NCBI GenBank assembly: GCA_021292165.1
Contig: CM037880.1
Location: 139,192,564 to 139,256,563, forward strand
Source: Shinisaurus crocodilurus
Taxonomy: Eukaryota; Chordata; Lepidosauria; Squamata; Shinisauridae
DNA: 64,000 bases
Direction of reading: 5' to 3'
The notes under the pieces are model-generated. The model made no database searches. It saw only the letters and a program-made list of their open reading frames with translations, and had not been told where the DNA came from. The first letter of the stretch is position 1. Every line of letters begins with the position of its first letter. The position numbers were made by a program, and so were the translations under genes. Shown piece after piece: positions 33,306-44,690 of the stretch.

Positions 33306-33370
33306 GTGTTTATTTATTTATTCATTTCATTTCTATACCGCCCAATAGTCGAAGCTCTCTGGGCGGTTTG
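33306..33370 (-). mobile_element. L2 3' tail fragment
   Basis: 'ataccgcccaatagtcgaag' and 'ctctctgggcggttt' are the L2 3' signature seen at 40940. Confidence 0.7.
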
Positions 33371-33718
33371 GCCTTCTTAATGGCATTTCCAGGAAATAAA
33401 GAGGTCCACGCAATTTCCTCATGTCGTTCTATACTGGTCTCGGAAAGTCTGGGGCCTCGGCATGACCTACTTCAGATATTTCACTTTCCCTCTTACAAGT
33501 TGAATGTTCATGGATAGATGACACTGATCGCATGGTGGGTACTGCACTTTTCCATTAGTGGTTCTTTACCCCTGAAACGATTTTATCAGATACTGCAATT
33601 CTTGTCTATATACTTGTGCAAAGAGTTTCCCAGTTTTTGCAGAAAAAATATAGATGAGTTGAGTGTAGAGAAACATTTAGGACTACTTTATGTGACTTTT
33701 CCCCACACGTGAATAGGT
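33371..33718. other. No gene seen
   Basis: Short unique stretch without a recognised domain. Confidence 0.35.
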
Positions 33719-33748
33719 TGTTGTTGTTGTTGTTGTTATTATTATTAT

Positions 33749-33798
<50 letters not shown>
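33719..33798. repeat. (TTG)n(TTA)n(ATA)n microsatellite at the L2 tail
   Basis: Trinucleotide run changing from TTG to TTA to ATA; it abuts the L2 3' tail and probably grew from it. Confidence 0.9.
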
Positions 33799-33799
<1 letters not shown>

Positions 33800-36340
33800 T
33801 TTATTTATATACCGCCCAACAGCCGAAGCTCCCTGGGCGGTTCACAACAATCCATAAAAACACATAATACAATACAGTCATGCCTTGGATTGAGAGCATA
33901 ATTCATTCCGGAAACGTGCTTGTAATCCAAAACACTCTTATATATAAAAAAAAATGTACAGAGATTTCCGTGCCAAAACCAGGCCTGAACCCCGACTGAA
34001 ATGGATCCAGATAATCAGTCTCATCCAAGAGTGCCTGGAGCTGGTTCACCACTACCCACTCTAGGACCTTGCCCAGGAAAGGAACATTTGCTACCGGCCT
34101 AAAGTTATTAAGATCTTCCGGGTCCAGAGAGGGTTTCTTTAGGAGTGGCCTCACCACTGCTTCCTTCAAGCGGCATGGGACCACTCCCTCTCGCAAGGAG
34201 GCATTGATCACCTCCCTGGCCCAGCCGACTGTTCCCTCCCTGCTAGTTTTTATAAGCCAAGAGGGGCAAGGATCCAGTGCGGAAGTAGTTGCACGAACCT
34301 GTCCAAGCACCTTGTCAACATCCTCGAGCTGTACCAACTGAAACTCATCCAAGAAAAACTGGCCAGACTGTGCTCTAGGAACCTCACCTGATTCAACTGC
34401 CATAACATTGGAGTCTAAGTCCCGGCAGATGCAAGAGATTTTTTCCTGAAAGTGCCTAGCAAACATTTCACAGCAGGCCTCAGAGGGGTCCAGAATGTCC
34501 TTGGGGCCAGCATGGTAATAGGCCCCGGACAACCCTAAAAAGCTCATTGGATAGAGGCAGTGAGGTGTTGTTTCTTTGCCGCTCTCACTGCCCCAAAATA
34601 TATCCGATTGGAGGCACAAACCAGGGCTCGATTGCATCCACTAGGAGTTTTCCTCCATCTGTACTCCAGCCGTCTCCTGTTTTGTTTCATCACTCTCAGC
34701 TCTGGGGTATACCACGGAGCCATCCGAGCTCTACTACAGAGAGGGCGCTCAGGAGCAATCGTGTCAACTGCCCGGGCCATCTCTCTATTCCAGAGGTCAT
34801 AGAGAGTCAGTCTTCCCAGTGGATGCTGGGCTTACTAGTCTCTGCATCCCTCATCATTGCACAACCTCAACCAGGGTTTCGACAGGACCACCAGCCATGT
34901 CAGCCGGAAATCCCCCAAGGGACCTCTGGAATCCATCCGGATCCATCAGCCTTCGGGGGTGGACCATCTTAATAGGTCCCCCACCCTTGCAGAGGGGGAA
35001 AGTTGCCGTCAGTCTAAATCTCAATAGGTAGTGATCGACCATGACAAAGGGACTGATTCAAAGTCCCCCACCTTCAGATCACCATCTCCATGCCCGGCTG
35101 AAAAAACCAGATCCAGAGTGTGCCCTGCTGCATGTGTTGGGCCAAAGACATGTTGGGACAGTCCCATGGTTGTCATGGAGTCCATGAAATCCTGAGCCGC
35201 CCCAGATAGGGTGCCCCCAGCATGAACGTTAACGTCCCCCAGGACCAGCAGCCTGGGGGACCTCAACATCGCCACCGAGACCACCTCTGTCAGCTCAGCT
35301 AAGGAGTCTGTTAGGCAGCGGGGTGGGCGGTACACCAACAGAATCCCCAATCTGTCCCTCTGGCCCAACACAAGGTGCAAACACTCTAGACCAGTAGTCA
35401 GACAGACAGGGAGCCTGGAGAGAGAGAAAGAATTCCTATAGACCACAGCAACCCCCCTCCCCGGCCCTCAGGTCTACCCTGATGCTGCACCAAGTATCCC
35501 GGTGGGCAGAGCTGAGAGAGGCTAACCCCTCCCTGTTCACCCACCCAGGTCTCAGTAATACATGCCAGATCGGCTGCCTCATCCACTATTAGGTCATGGA
35601 TGAGGCAGGTCTTATTTTGGACCGATCTAGCATTCAAAAGCAGCATCCGGAGACCCGAGGGCAGGCTGATAGGGCAACCACCAAACCCGCGGGTGCGAGG
35701 AGGACCAGAACACGGCACAGCAATTAACTGTCTGGGCCGTGTTCCCCTTACCTGGCTAGTCCTCCTCCCAACGCCATATCTCCCCCTACCCATCACCGCA
35801 CCAATTGGAGCCCCCAGACATCCCCCTGCAAGACCACATAGCTGCCCTCCAGGGTACATCCTCAGGGGAAGGGGAAAAAAACAATCCTCCCCTAATATAG
35901 GCAAATGTTAGGGGGGTGGCCCTTGCCCTTGTAGCTCTCCCTGAAGTGGCTCTCCCCAAAGGGGCGACCTCCTTTGGCTTCGTCCCCTTCGGCGATGTCG
36001 CCGCCCCGCTCCTCCTCGGGCCGGCAGATGTAGCCTCTTGCCCTGGCGAGAGCAGCTGGCACAGGTCCACCAATCAGTCCAAGGAGAGACAACGCCCCCT
36101 GGCTGCTGCAGACTTCAATGGGAAGCAGGGCCCCAGTCCAGCAAGGAGCAACCAGGGAGGGGGGGGGAAAAAGCTGGCTGGAGTTGGTAGGTTACCAGCT
36201 TACTGCCCTCCCTGTGCCCCAAATGCTGGCTGGATTTGGAGTGTGCCCCAAATGCTGGCTGGACTTGCAGGTCTCTGTTGCAGTTCTCTGGTTGTGGTTG
36301 TTTTTTGTTGTTTATTTTTAAGTCCTGCATTTGTATAAGA
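33799..36340 (-). pseudogene. L2-clade LINE, internally deleted
   Basis: Minus-strand order. 36340-35905: 5' region with a 26-bp tandem repeat ('ccaaatgctggctgga', 36226-36270). 35904-35021: AP-type endonuclease in broken frames, with 'LLLNARSVQNKTCLIHDLI', 'DLACITETWV', 'LLVLGDVNVHA' (catalytic GD-x-N) and 'HTLDLVFS'. 34780-34544: linker 'MAPWYTPELRVMKQNRRRLE'. 34637-33963: start of reverse transcriptase, with 'LDPCPSWLIKTS', 'EAVVRPLLKKPSLDP', 'NFRPVANVPFLGKVLEWVVV' and 'DPFQSGFRPGFGTE'. The rest of the polymerase, including YADD, is missing. An L2 3' tail ('ccgcccaacagccgaagct') lies at 33799-33870. Several frameshifts and stops; non-functional. L2 copies normally lose the 5' end, so this interior loss is unusual. 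Confidence 0.75.
33873..33955 (+). mobile_element. Possible Tc1/mariner-like MITE fragment inside the L2 copy
   Basis: 'tacagtcatgccttggattg' and 'gcataattcattccggaaac' resemble the end of a mariner-type MITE. It sits between the reverse-transcriptase part and the L2 tail. Confidence 0.4.
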
Positions 36341-37156
36341 CAGTGTATGAAGATTTCTTAACCTTTATATTTGATCACACAAGTGCTCATTTCCTATCTT
36401 GGGATGTGGTATGAGGGAGCAGAGGTCATAGTCAGTCTTCCCAGTGGATGCTGGGCTTACTAGTCTCTGCATCCCTCATCATTGCACAACCCCAACAATA
36501 TGAACCTCCTCTGGACAGAAAACCTTCTGATAGTTCTGTATTGCTCTGAAGGCCACCGCTGTGTGTACCTAGTACACAGCTCCAACTGACAGTTGCCCTG
36601 GTTTGCAGTGCAGCAGGGAAGCACACTCTGGCCTCATCCATCAGCCAGGGGGCCAAGGGCCACCGGGATTCTGCACCCCCTGCCTCCCTGGAAGAACATC
36701 ATAGCAAGAGGGAGACCAATCTGGCCCCATACATCAGCCAGAGCAGGGGCACCTGAGGGAGCTTGCTTTGCCCTGCCCTGCCAGAGAAGAGCACTAGCAA
36801 CCGAGTAACTATGAGACCCTAGTAACTGAGAACTAGTGCCTAAGTTTGCTTTCTTGCTTCTCTTCCCCCAATCTTGTTTCCTTTTGTGTTGTTTCTTTTA
36901 GATTGTTAGACTGTCTTATTATTAAGCTGCGTTGTTCAGGGAGACTTTTTTTGGCTGAAGAGCAGAGTAAAAATGCTTTAAATAAATAAATATGGCAATA
37001 CAAAGCTGAATTATGCCACTTGTGTATATTATGCACATTATACTGTATTTGACTTCTGAGATTTCAGTAGGCGCATTCTTTGCAGACATGTGGGCTGTAC
37101 GTTTGCCTCTTCCAAAATGAAAGATAAGGTTCTCATGAAGTTGAATCCTAGCACAT
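36341..37156. other. Short L2 duplicate and unique sequence
   Basis: 36420-36496 repeats a stretch of the L2 copy at 34791-34872 (see findings). The rest shows no exon or repeat. Confidence 0.5.
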
Positions 37157-37500
37157 CAAGAGCCAGTGTGGTATAGTGGTTATTTATTTGTTTATTTATT
37201 TATTAGCAATATTTATATACTACTACTCATTTGAAACAAATCCCAAAGCAGTTAGGAAAGAATAAAAACAAACAAAAACCACACACACAAACACACACAG
37301 GCAAAACAAGTGTTAGATCAGGAGAGATGAGACCTGGGTTCAAATCGGCCATGAAGCTCTCTTGGGAAACCTTGGGCCAGTCACTGTTTTGGTCTAGCCA
37401 TGTCGCACAGGGTTGTTGTGAGGATAAAACAGAGACGGGAAGAAGCATCTACGCCACCTTGAGCTCCTTGGAGGAGAGGTGGCATATAAATATCATCAAA
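37157..37500 (+). mobile_element. tRNA-derived SINE interrupted by a nested insertion
   Basis: The head 'agccagtgtggtatagtggt' (37162-37180) is cut by about 135 bp of foreign sequence containing (ttta)n and an (ac)-rich stretch. The body resumes at 'caggagagatgagacctggg' with 'ttgggccagtcact' and 'ggttgttgtgaggataaaa', and ends 'gagctccttggaggaga'. Confidence 0.75.
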
Positions 37501-40154
37501 TAATTTTGCACTCCTGTGGAATCATGGCATCCATTTAATCATGGCTAAGGTTTTCTAAACTAGTAGGAATCCCACCAGTAGACATCCAATTTATTAGCAA
37601 AGTCCAGTCCTTCATCTGGACCCAAAATGACTACAGTTGACACTCTGTGAACTGTCAGTTACCTGGGCATTAAGGATTGATACAAATTCCACAGATCTCG
37701 GATTGTCAATTAAACCCTTAATTATTTGTTGGCTGCTGCTGACACCCTAGAAATTGAGCAGCTCTGCCATGCAGTTGTAAGATTTATTCCTAAAACAATT
37801 GTTTTATATTTTTGATTTACCTGTATTTTTTATTATTGACATGTAATCCAACTAGAAAAGATGTATGTAGTATGTGTGTCTATATATGTATATTTTATAT
37901 TCACAAACATAATATATATGTAGATATATTCTTGTGAGCTTCACAAAAGCCAGCTTGTAACAGGATTTATATCACCCAGCAGACATTGAGATGCACATGA
38001 TAACAGCACTTTGTATGCATGCCTGGGGGGGGGGGGGAGGAAAGGAAAGGAAAAACAATCCTTTGATTTTAGATCTTATAATATATTGTGGGGGTTTTTT
38101 TTGCTTTTTCTTTTTTCTCTTTTGGATTAAAATCTTCTGATTTGTACTAGGGCTAACAGAATCTAAAGAACAGACTTGCGATATTGTGAATTATGTTACA
38201 AACTGCTTTTGAATTTATGCATAGCTGTGTGGAAGAAAGTCAGAAAAAGCACTATGTATCTGATAATCTTTCAGAAAAAAATAATGTTCTTTTTTTTCAT
38301 GTGGTTATACAGACATTCCGTATTATTTTGTGAGCATGTGGTGTGCATGTATATGCACACTGAAGATGGGTGCTCTGTCAACCCAGCAAGAAATACTTAC
38401 AAACACTGTCAACATGCATAACCATGGGTTTATTTGAAAATGCCATGGTGGAATCATCTTATTGTGAACTGAGGTAGTCAGAATAAATTTCTCCTTAACA
38501 GTACAGATGGATATTAGGAAACCAAGCAGATGTGTTGTAGCTAATCAGACAGAGGCTCAGCAGGGTAACTAAAATCTCTGCTGGCATTTCATATCCCTTT
38601 GAGGAGTTTTTAATTAAAGAGCCTTTGTGTGTGTATCCTTTTGTTTTATCTGTTGCCAGTATTTTGTCTCTTTCCATTGTGGGCAGCTCTTCCAAATAGC
38701 CCATCAGTTTGCTGGGATAATCTGGAACAGAAGCAGGAGGAAGAACAGCAACCTAATTATATAGGGGAAGAGAAAGGGTGCAGTTTTGGCAGAAGAGTTA
38801 ACTGGGGTTGCTGTTAAACCAGAAAATGCTCCTGGAATTCTGTTGGCTTGTCAGGCTTCAATTGTGACGGCCATTTACTGGAGTCTCTAAGCAGTTAGGA
38901 CTGCTGGACTCCTGCAACTAAGAAAAACCAAAGAGGCTGTAAACAGCAGGAAGATCACCTAAGCAGGCAGATCTCCGGTTCAGCTCCTCGTAAATAAACA
39001 GAACGCAGCCAGACAAACTTCCTAAATCCAGCTGCATGGTAAATAAACACAATTCTGCAAGCAGATTAGACATTGACTAATCTCTCTGCCAAAAAATATG
39101 GCTTGCTCAGTCCCCCAAGCAGGTGTCACTTGATCTACCTAATACAGAAGCTACTTGAAAACCTTAATAGGGATGGACAACTGACAGTGGGGGCTGGTGG
39201 TCTACAGCAAAAATATATCTCCCCCCCCATGACCACTGACTCCCAAGCATAATGAAAATGGAATTCTGAGACCTACTTAGGAGTCAATTACTACTAAGGA
39301 TAACAGGTTTAAAAATAAACCACAACCCAGCATCAGATCTCCTCACAAGTAAGAGCTCCAGCATCATGTTTGTCATCTTTGTCTCTCTTATACATATAGG
39401 AGTGTAGATAGATAGCTAGAGAGAGAACCAAGTTAGAGGGAGTAATTATTGATTCTATCATCTCCAGAGAGAAGACTTATCCTTAGCTGCTGTACGGATG
39501 GAACTGGTGAGCTTCTAGTTAGTATTTGCACTGTTAATAAGAAACCCCACCCCAAGGTCATCTGGACTATCCTTAACCACGTAGGCTCTTGTAAACATAC
39601 AACCCTCTGTCCATAGACACACCTTCAAAGCAAAGCACTATGACCCCCCTGACTGAGCTCTCACACTGTGGAGGAAGAGGAGTGAAATATATAATGTGGT
39701 AGAATAAAAGATGTGATAGAATAAAAGTATATACAGTATAATGTGATAGGATGGAGAACGCTCTTGGAGACAGTTCGATTGTCAAATAAGGTAATGTAAC
39801 CTCTCCAAGTTTATATGATAGGGATTTGATTTTTTAAAGGTGTGTTCCATAATTACTTCTGTTTGCTGGAAGTTAAAAGTGTTTCTCGCTGCACGGACTT
39901 GCTGGGCTGCTAAAACCACATTAGTGATGGAATCCCTTCAGACAGCTCAATACATCTCCTTAGGAAGATCTCTGTGCTAATGCACTGAATTTTTGTATTA
40001 GAAATGGCAGCCTTTGCAACTCAAATAAGCAACTTTGAGAGGCCATTGATTGTCCTGATACAGAGGAACTGTTCTAAGCACTGTGTTACCTTCAATTTAT
40101 TTATTTATGTGAAAGACCATCAACTGGGCCTTTGGCGTGAGTTTGGCACTTAAC
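37501..40154. other. No gene seen; unique-looking AT-rich sequence
   Basis: This is one of the longest stretches without a recognised mobile element. No conserved frame or splice-bounded exon was found. (G)n at 38026-38037 and a T-rich run at 38092-38118. Confidence 0.4.
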
Positions 40155-40159
40155 GGGTT

Positions 40160-40848
40160 AACCGCTGTTGAGATATAGCCCGTTAAAGCAGGTGAAATTG
40201 ACTAGAACTCTTACGCGGCATAAAGAAAGCACCGACGGCTGTCTGTATCAAGAATAGGCTCTTTTATTTACTACAGGTTAAATGGAGCGGAACTAATAGG
40301 TTTCTAGGAATACTATATGTCAACAAAACCTGAGCGTGACCTCAGACTTTCTGAATGAACGGGTTCCAAGGCTAGCATATTGCGGAAACAAGTTACCTCC
40401 GTCCTGAGGCTCTGCGCTGGTTGGTTTCCCGCCTGGCTCCGAGCCCGCCTGGCCCGGGGAAGAGAACTGCTTGACCCAGCCCAGCTGGACGAAGTTAAGG
40501 TCAGCGCACCCGTATTCCCAACAACCTGGGTCGGGTTGGTAGAGGGGTTTTCTACCCCTTCCTCCCTCCTTCCCGCCCCTTGCTGATCAGGTGGGCTTAT
40601 CCCTGCCCCCTTTGATCAGGTGGGCTTATGCTTGCCCAGGAAAAGGTGGCGCCTTGGGTTATAGTGGATACTTAGCAGCTCTTTGAGACTGCCCCGCATT
40701 TCTTGATGGTCCATACTTCTCCTTGTGGATTCCGGCCGATGTGCCTCATTGGAGATATGTGTGATACCCATCTGGCTGACCCTGCATCTCCTGTACCTCT
40801 CCCACCCCCCACCCCCAGGGAAAGATTATGCAGGCAGGGGTTGTCAGG
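40160..40848 (-). mobile_element. Possible solo LTR
   Basis: On the minus strand it starts 'tgacaacccctgcctgcata' and contains 'aataaaagagcctattcttg', a plausible poly(A) signal, ending near 'tctcaaca'. It also has a 29-bp tandem duplication of 'tgatcaggtgggcttat' (40584 and 40613). Flanking bases do not give a clear target duplication. Confidence 0.3.
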
Positions 40849-40914
40849 GAAAGTTACGTGTGGTTACTAAGGGGAAGCTGTGTGTGGTTGTGTATGCATG
40901 TTCAGGCTTTCTCA

Positions 40915-42420
40915 ACGATTTATTTAATACATTTTTATATCGCCCAATAGCCGAAGCTCTCTGGGCGGTTTACAACAGTTAAAATCATAAAATACAATAT
41001 AAAATATAAAATTTAAATCACAGATTAAAAACAAACAGCAGAGCTAGCAGCAGCAGTTACAATAACGGAATTAAAAACAACTACAAGATTAAAATGATTA
41101 AGATGATTAAAATGCCTAGGAGAACAGAAAGGACTTCACCTGGCACCGGAAAGAATACCATGTAGGCACCAGGAGAACCTCTTTGGGGAGCTCATTCCAT
41201 AACTGGAGTGCCACAGCAGAAAAGGCCCTCCTTCTGGTAGCCACCTGCCTCACTTCCTTTGGCAGGGGCTCTCGGAGAAGGACCGCTGATGCAGATCTTA
41301 GTGTCCGGGCAGGTACATATGGGAGGAGACAATCCTTCAGATACCCTGGTCCCAAGCCCTTTAGGGCTTTAAATGTTAGCACCAGCACTTTGAATCGGGC
41401 CCGGAAACAGACTGGCAGCCAGTGCAGATGAGAAAGCACTGGCATAATATGTTCTCGTTGGCCAGTCCCGGTTAATAATCTCGCTGCCCTATTTTGGACC
41501 AGCTGAAGTTTCCGGACCGTTTTCAAAGGCAGCCCCACGTATAACGCATTGCAGTAATCCAAACGAGAGGTTACCAGAGCATGGATAACTGTAGCTAGGC
41601 TATCTCTATCCAGATAAGGACGTAGTTGGTATATCAGCCTAAGCTGATAAAAGGTGCTCCGTGCCACCGAGTTCACCTGTGCCTCGAGTGACAGTTGTGG
41701 ATCCAAGAGCACCCCCAAACTATGAACCTGATCCTTCAGGGGGAGTGCAACCCCATCCAGAATTGGTTGAATATCACTTAGCCGGGCAGACGAACCACCC
41801 ACTAACAGTACCTCCATCTTATCTGGATTGAGTCTCAGTTTATTAGCCCTCATCCAGTCCATTACTGTGTCCAGGCACTGATTCAGAACAGCCACTGCCT
41901 CACCTGGATTAGATGAAAAGGAGAGATAGAGCTGGGTGTCATCTGCATATTGATGACACCTCAGCCCACACCTCCGGATAACCTCTTCCAGTGGTTTCAT
42001 GTAGATGTTAAACAGCATAGGGGATAAAATAGAGCCCTGTGGCACCCCATGGTATAATTGCCAAGGGACAGAGCAGTAATCCCCCAGCACCACCTTCTGG
42101 AATCAGCCACCGAAGTAGGATCGGAACCACTGGAGCACAGTGCCTCCAACTCCCAACCCAGACAACCTATCCAGAAGGATACCATGGTCGATGGTATCGA
42201 AAGCCACTGAGAGGTCCAAGAGAATCAACAGGGTCGCACTCCCCCTGTCCCTCTCCCAGCAGAGGTCATCCCACAGGGCGACCAAGGCAGTTTCCATTCC
42301 AAAACCAGGCCTGAATCCAGATTGAAATGGATCTATATAGTCCGTTTCATCCAAGAAACTGGATGAGCGGGTGGTTGACCAGCAACCACCCGCTCAAGCA
42401 CCTTGCCCAGGAATGTGGGA
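40915..42420 (-). pseudogene. L2-clade LINE, 5'-truncated copy with RT C-terminal half
   Basis: Starting at 42420 (minus) with a 'FLGKVL'-like remnant, the frames give 'DPFQSGFRPGFGMETALVAL', 'LLILLDLSVAFDTIDHGILL' (motif A), 'GVPQGSILSPMLFNIYMKP' (motif B), then 'HQYADDTQLYLSF' (the catalytic YADD) and 'MRANKLRLNPDKMEVLLVG'. The post-polymerase region includes 'HALVTSRLDYCNALYVGLP', 'LQLVQNRAARLLTG' and 'HWLPVCFRARFKVLVLTFKA', ending 'RRRAFSAVALQLWNELPKE' near the stop. A single 325-residue frame is intact from 42093 to 41116, so this is a fairly young insertion; one frameshift near 42095-42105 separates the two parts. The 3' tail carries 'atcgcccaatagccgaagct'. Reverse transcription of L2 and partner SINEs would be the active family's role; this copy is dead. 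Confidence 0.85.
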
Positions 42421-42579
42421 AATGCTCATCTACTGCCAGGTTTGATTTATGCATCGCAGTTTTACTAGCAGCAAACTACTACAGGTATATTTATGACTCA
42501 GAGCAGCTGCACTCAATACAGTTCCCCTGCATTAAAATAGTTGCTGTGTGGAAAATGCATGTGTACCATAAAGTATGAA
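42421..42579. other. No feature recognised
   Basis: Short interval between the L2 copy and the LTR-like region. Confidence 0.3.
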
Positions 42580-43190
42580 ACCAGTTGTGTGTGTGAGGGT
42601 GGGTTTGGGGGTGGGTGTGAAGGATTGAGGCCTACACAGGCCTGAGTTAGTTGAAGCCTGTAAGCCCAAACATCTCCTGATGGGAGGGGGGCATTTGTGA
42701 GTTTCATTTTCACCCAATAGAGTTAAGTTTCATTTCTCCAGTTTGAGGTCACACAATTGTAACCTTCTAGGTCTGGGGAGGGAGTGTATATAGACCGTGG
42801 ATCTGGAGCTGCAGTGTGTGCCAGAGAGAGAGAGAGCAACATTGGAGAGAGAGTGAAGCAGACAGAGAAGAGAGTCTGACTGTCACTAAAGAACTGCAGA
42901 ACAGCTAGGAGAAAGGCTGGGGAAAGGAATCTCTACTAAGCTTACAGGTGACAGTGTGGCTAGGTTAGAGAACCTTGCATTATTTTTCCTTTTATTTCAC
43001 TTATACTTGCTTTTTGAAATCTTACAGCTCTATTTGTGTAATTACCCTAAGTTAATGTGATTCTACTTTCCTAATATTTACTATAGTAAACAGTTATTGT
43101 TAAAATTCAGTTGTTGGAGTGTCTTTTGCACCACGCCTAAGGCCTAATCCCACATTACTGGGAACAGGAGGTAAAAAGGCAGAGAATTGG
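42580..43190 (+). mobile_element. LTR-like region
   Basis: It holds a TATA-like 'gtgtatatagaccgtgg' (42785-42801), followed by a purine-rich 'agagagagagag' stretch and AT-rich sequence to 'gttggagtgtcttttgcacc'. It lies directly upstream of an integrase-like fragment, as an LTR and leader would. Termini and a second LTR were not found. Confidence 0.3.
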
Positions 43191-43340
43191 CATCCTGATA
43201 CAGGAGGGGCTCTTAAAGAGGCAGATATCTTTAAGGAGCTGATCAAGGTGTCCTGGTACAGGGGGAACCTTGACAGTGGGTTGCTGTGTGAGAACATTGA
43301 ACAGATAGTCACTGCATGTGTTAGTTGCCAGAAGACCAAA
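43191..43340 (+). pseudogene. Integrase zinc-binding domain fragment of an LTR retroelement
   Basis: Within a 91-codon frame (43119-43394), the segment 'HPDTGGALKEADIFKEL' is followed by 'WYRGNLDSGLLCENIEQIVT' and 'ACVSCQKTK'. The spacing fits the HHCC zinc-binding domain of retroviral and Ty3-type integrases: a first His, a GH-like dipeptide (here GG, so the second His is lost), then C-x2-C before Q-x-x-K. No catalytic core, reverse transcriptase or protease is visible nearby. It is therefore a heavily deleted remnant. The exact class (Ty3-like or endogenous retroviral) cannot be told. Confidence 0.5.
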
Positions 43341-43649
43341 TGCCAACCATTGTTGCCCATGGTTGGAGGGCAAGGGGGCAGTTGGCCCAGATGAGCTATA
43401 ACCCCCAGACTCCCAGCTTTCTTTTAAAGATAAAAGAAAAGAAAAAGAGCAAATTGAATCCTTGTAAACCCAAGATACATGGCAAAATCTGCAGATACTA
43501 TTCTGCACATTTTTTTTGGTGAGAAACTAGTTTGCTCCCGCCTTTCAGTGTTTTAGCCAATGAATGAAGGCACAGACAATGATTGACACACCTATTGTCT
43601 GGAGAACAAACTTCCTGCTTCATTTTTAACCCATTTTCTTGTTCTTTTC

Positions 43650-44036
43650 CAGTGGTATAGTAAGGGCAGGGCTTGCAGGGATGCAGCACCTGCACTTTTC
43701 TTTCTATAAGCAGGGATGCTGATGTCACCTGCCACCCCCCTCAGGTTCCCGTTCCCTCCCAGCTTAGCTGCAATCCTCACAGTAGCCCCGGGGTGGGGGG
43801 GATGAATTTTCCCAGCAACAATATATTGTTCCTTGTTGTAATGCAAAGTACTTTGTGGAGGTTTAACCCATTAGCTTGACAAAAGACCTGCTCCTGGTGG
43901 AGATGAAAACTCCTAAACTGCTTTGTGATAGGGTTCGACACCGCTACCTGCCATTTTTGGCTTCTCCTTGGGGGCGTGGCCATGGGGGCCTGTCACGAGG
44001 AGTTCCTGCCCTTCAAAACATACCACTACACTACTG
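43650..44036. mobile_element. hAT-like MITE family F, copy 1
   Basis: The left end 'cagtggtatagtaaggg' is inverted at the right as 'ccactacactactg'. Flanks 'ttcttttc' and 'ttcttccc' give a 6/8 target duplication. The interior matches copy 2 at 58342: 'gctgcaatcctcacagtag', 'attttcccagcaacaatata', 'gaccTGCTcCTGgTGGAG'-type text. Confidence 0.75.
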
Positions 44037-44342
44037 TTCTTCCCTTGTGGAGAAGGGATTGCTGCCCCATGGAAAACAATTCAGAAATCCAGGATTTTTG
44101 TGCAGCTGTGCTTGGGCAGTAATATGTCTATCAAAAAACAAAGTCTAGGAGTTCGTGATTTTTTTTCTATCTGAGGTCTTATTTCATACCCCCAATGTGA
44201 TTTCCACCCCTGTTGCTGCAGATAAAGTCGGTCATTATTAGACCCATATTACAGGGGGAGGGGCCGATGAGAGAGTGAGTTATGCCAACCCTGCAAAGTA
44301 GCCTGGTGCTCTTATACCCATTTTGGGGGGGGTAGATTACTG
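44037..44342. other. No gene seen
   Basis: Short unique-looking interval between MITEs. Confidence 0.35.
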
Positions 44343-44478
44343 CAGCCTCCCCCAACCTGGTGCCCTCCAGATGTTTTGGACTTCAACTTCCATCAGCCCC
44401 TGCCAGCACACCCAATGGTCAGTAATGCTGAGAATTGTAGTCCTAAACATCTGGAGGGCACCAGGCTAGAGAAGGCTG
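44343..44478. mobile_element. hAT-like MITE family D
   Basis: 'cagcctcccccaacctggtg' is inverted as 'caccaggctagagaaggctg', with 'ccagatgttttggac' facing 'cctaaacatctgg'. Flanks 'gattactg' and 'tagtattg' match only partly. Confidence 0.8.
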
Positions 44479-44510
44479 TAGTATTGTCTGTCAATATTGC
44501 AGCATAGTCC

Positions 44511-44690
44511 AGTATTTATTTATTTATTATATTTATACCCCGCCTTTTTTCCTGCAAGGAACCCAAGGCGGCTTACATAATCCTCCTCCTCCTCTCCATT
44601 TTATCCTCACAACAACCCTGTGAGGTAGGTTAGGCTGAGAGTCAGTGACTGGCCCAAAGTCACCCAGTGAGTTTCATGACCATTGTTATC
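44511..44690 (-). mobile_element. tRNA-derived SINE, 3' and body part
   Basis: (ttta)n, 'ataccccgccttttttcctg', 'cctcacaacaaccctgtgag' and 'tggcccaaagtcacccagtg'; the tRNA-like head is replaced by other sequence after 'gagtttcatgacc'. Confidence 0.85.

Noticed and set aside
33719..33798. Trinucleotide run as a regulatory or unstable disease-type repeat
   Set aside because: It abuts an L2 3' tail and most likely grew from it; there is no transcript context.
40915..42420. That this L2 half and the one at 33799-36340 are one element split by an insertion
   Set aside because: On the minus strand the 3' half comes before the 5' half, and the two overlap around the F-R-P-G-F-G motif, so they are separate insertions.
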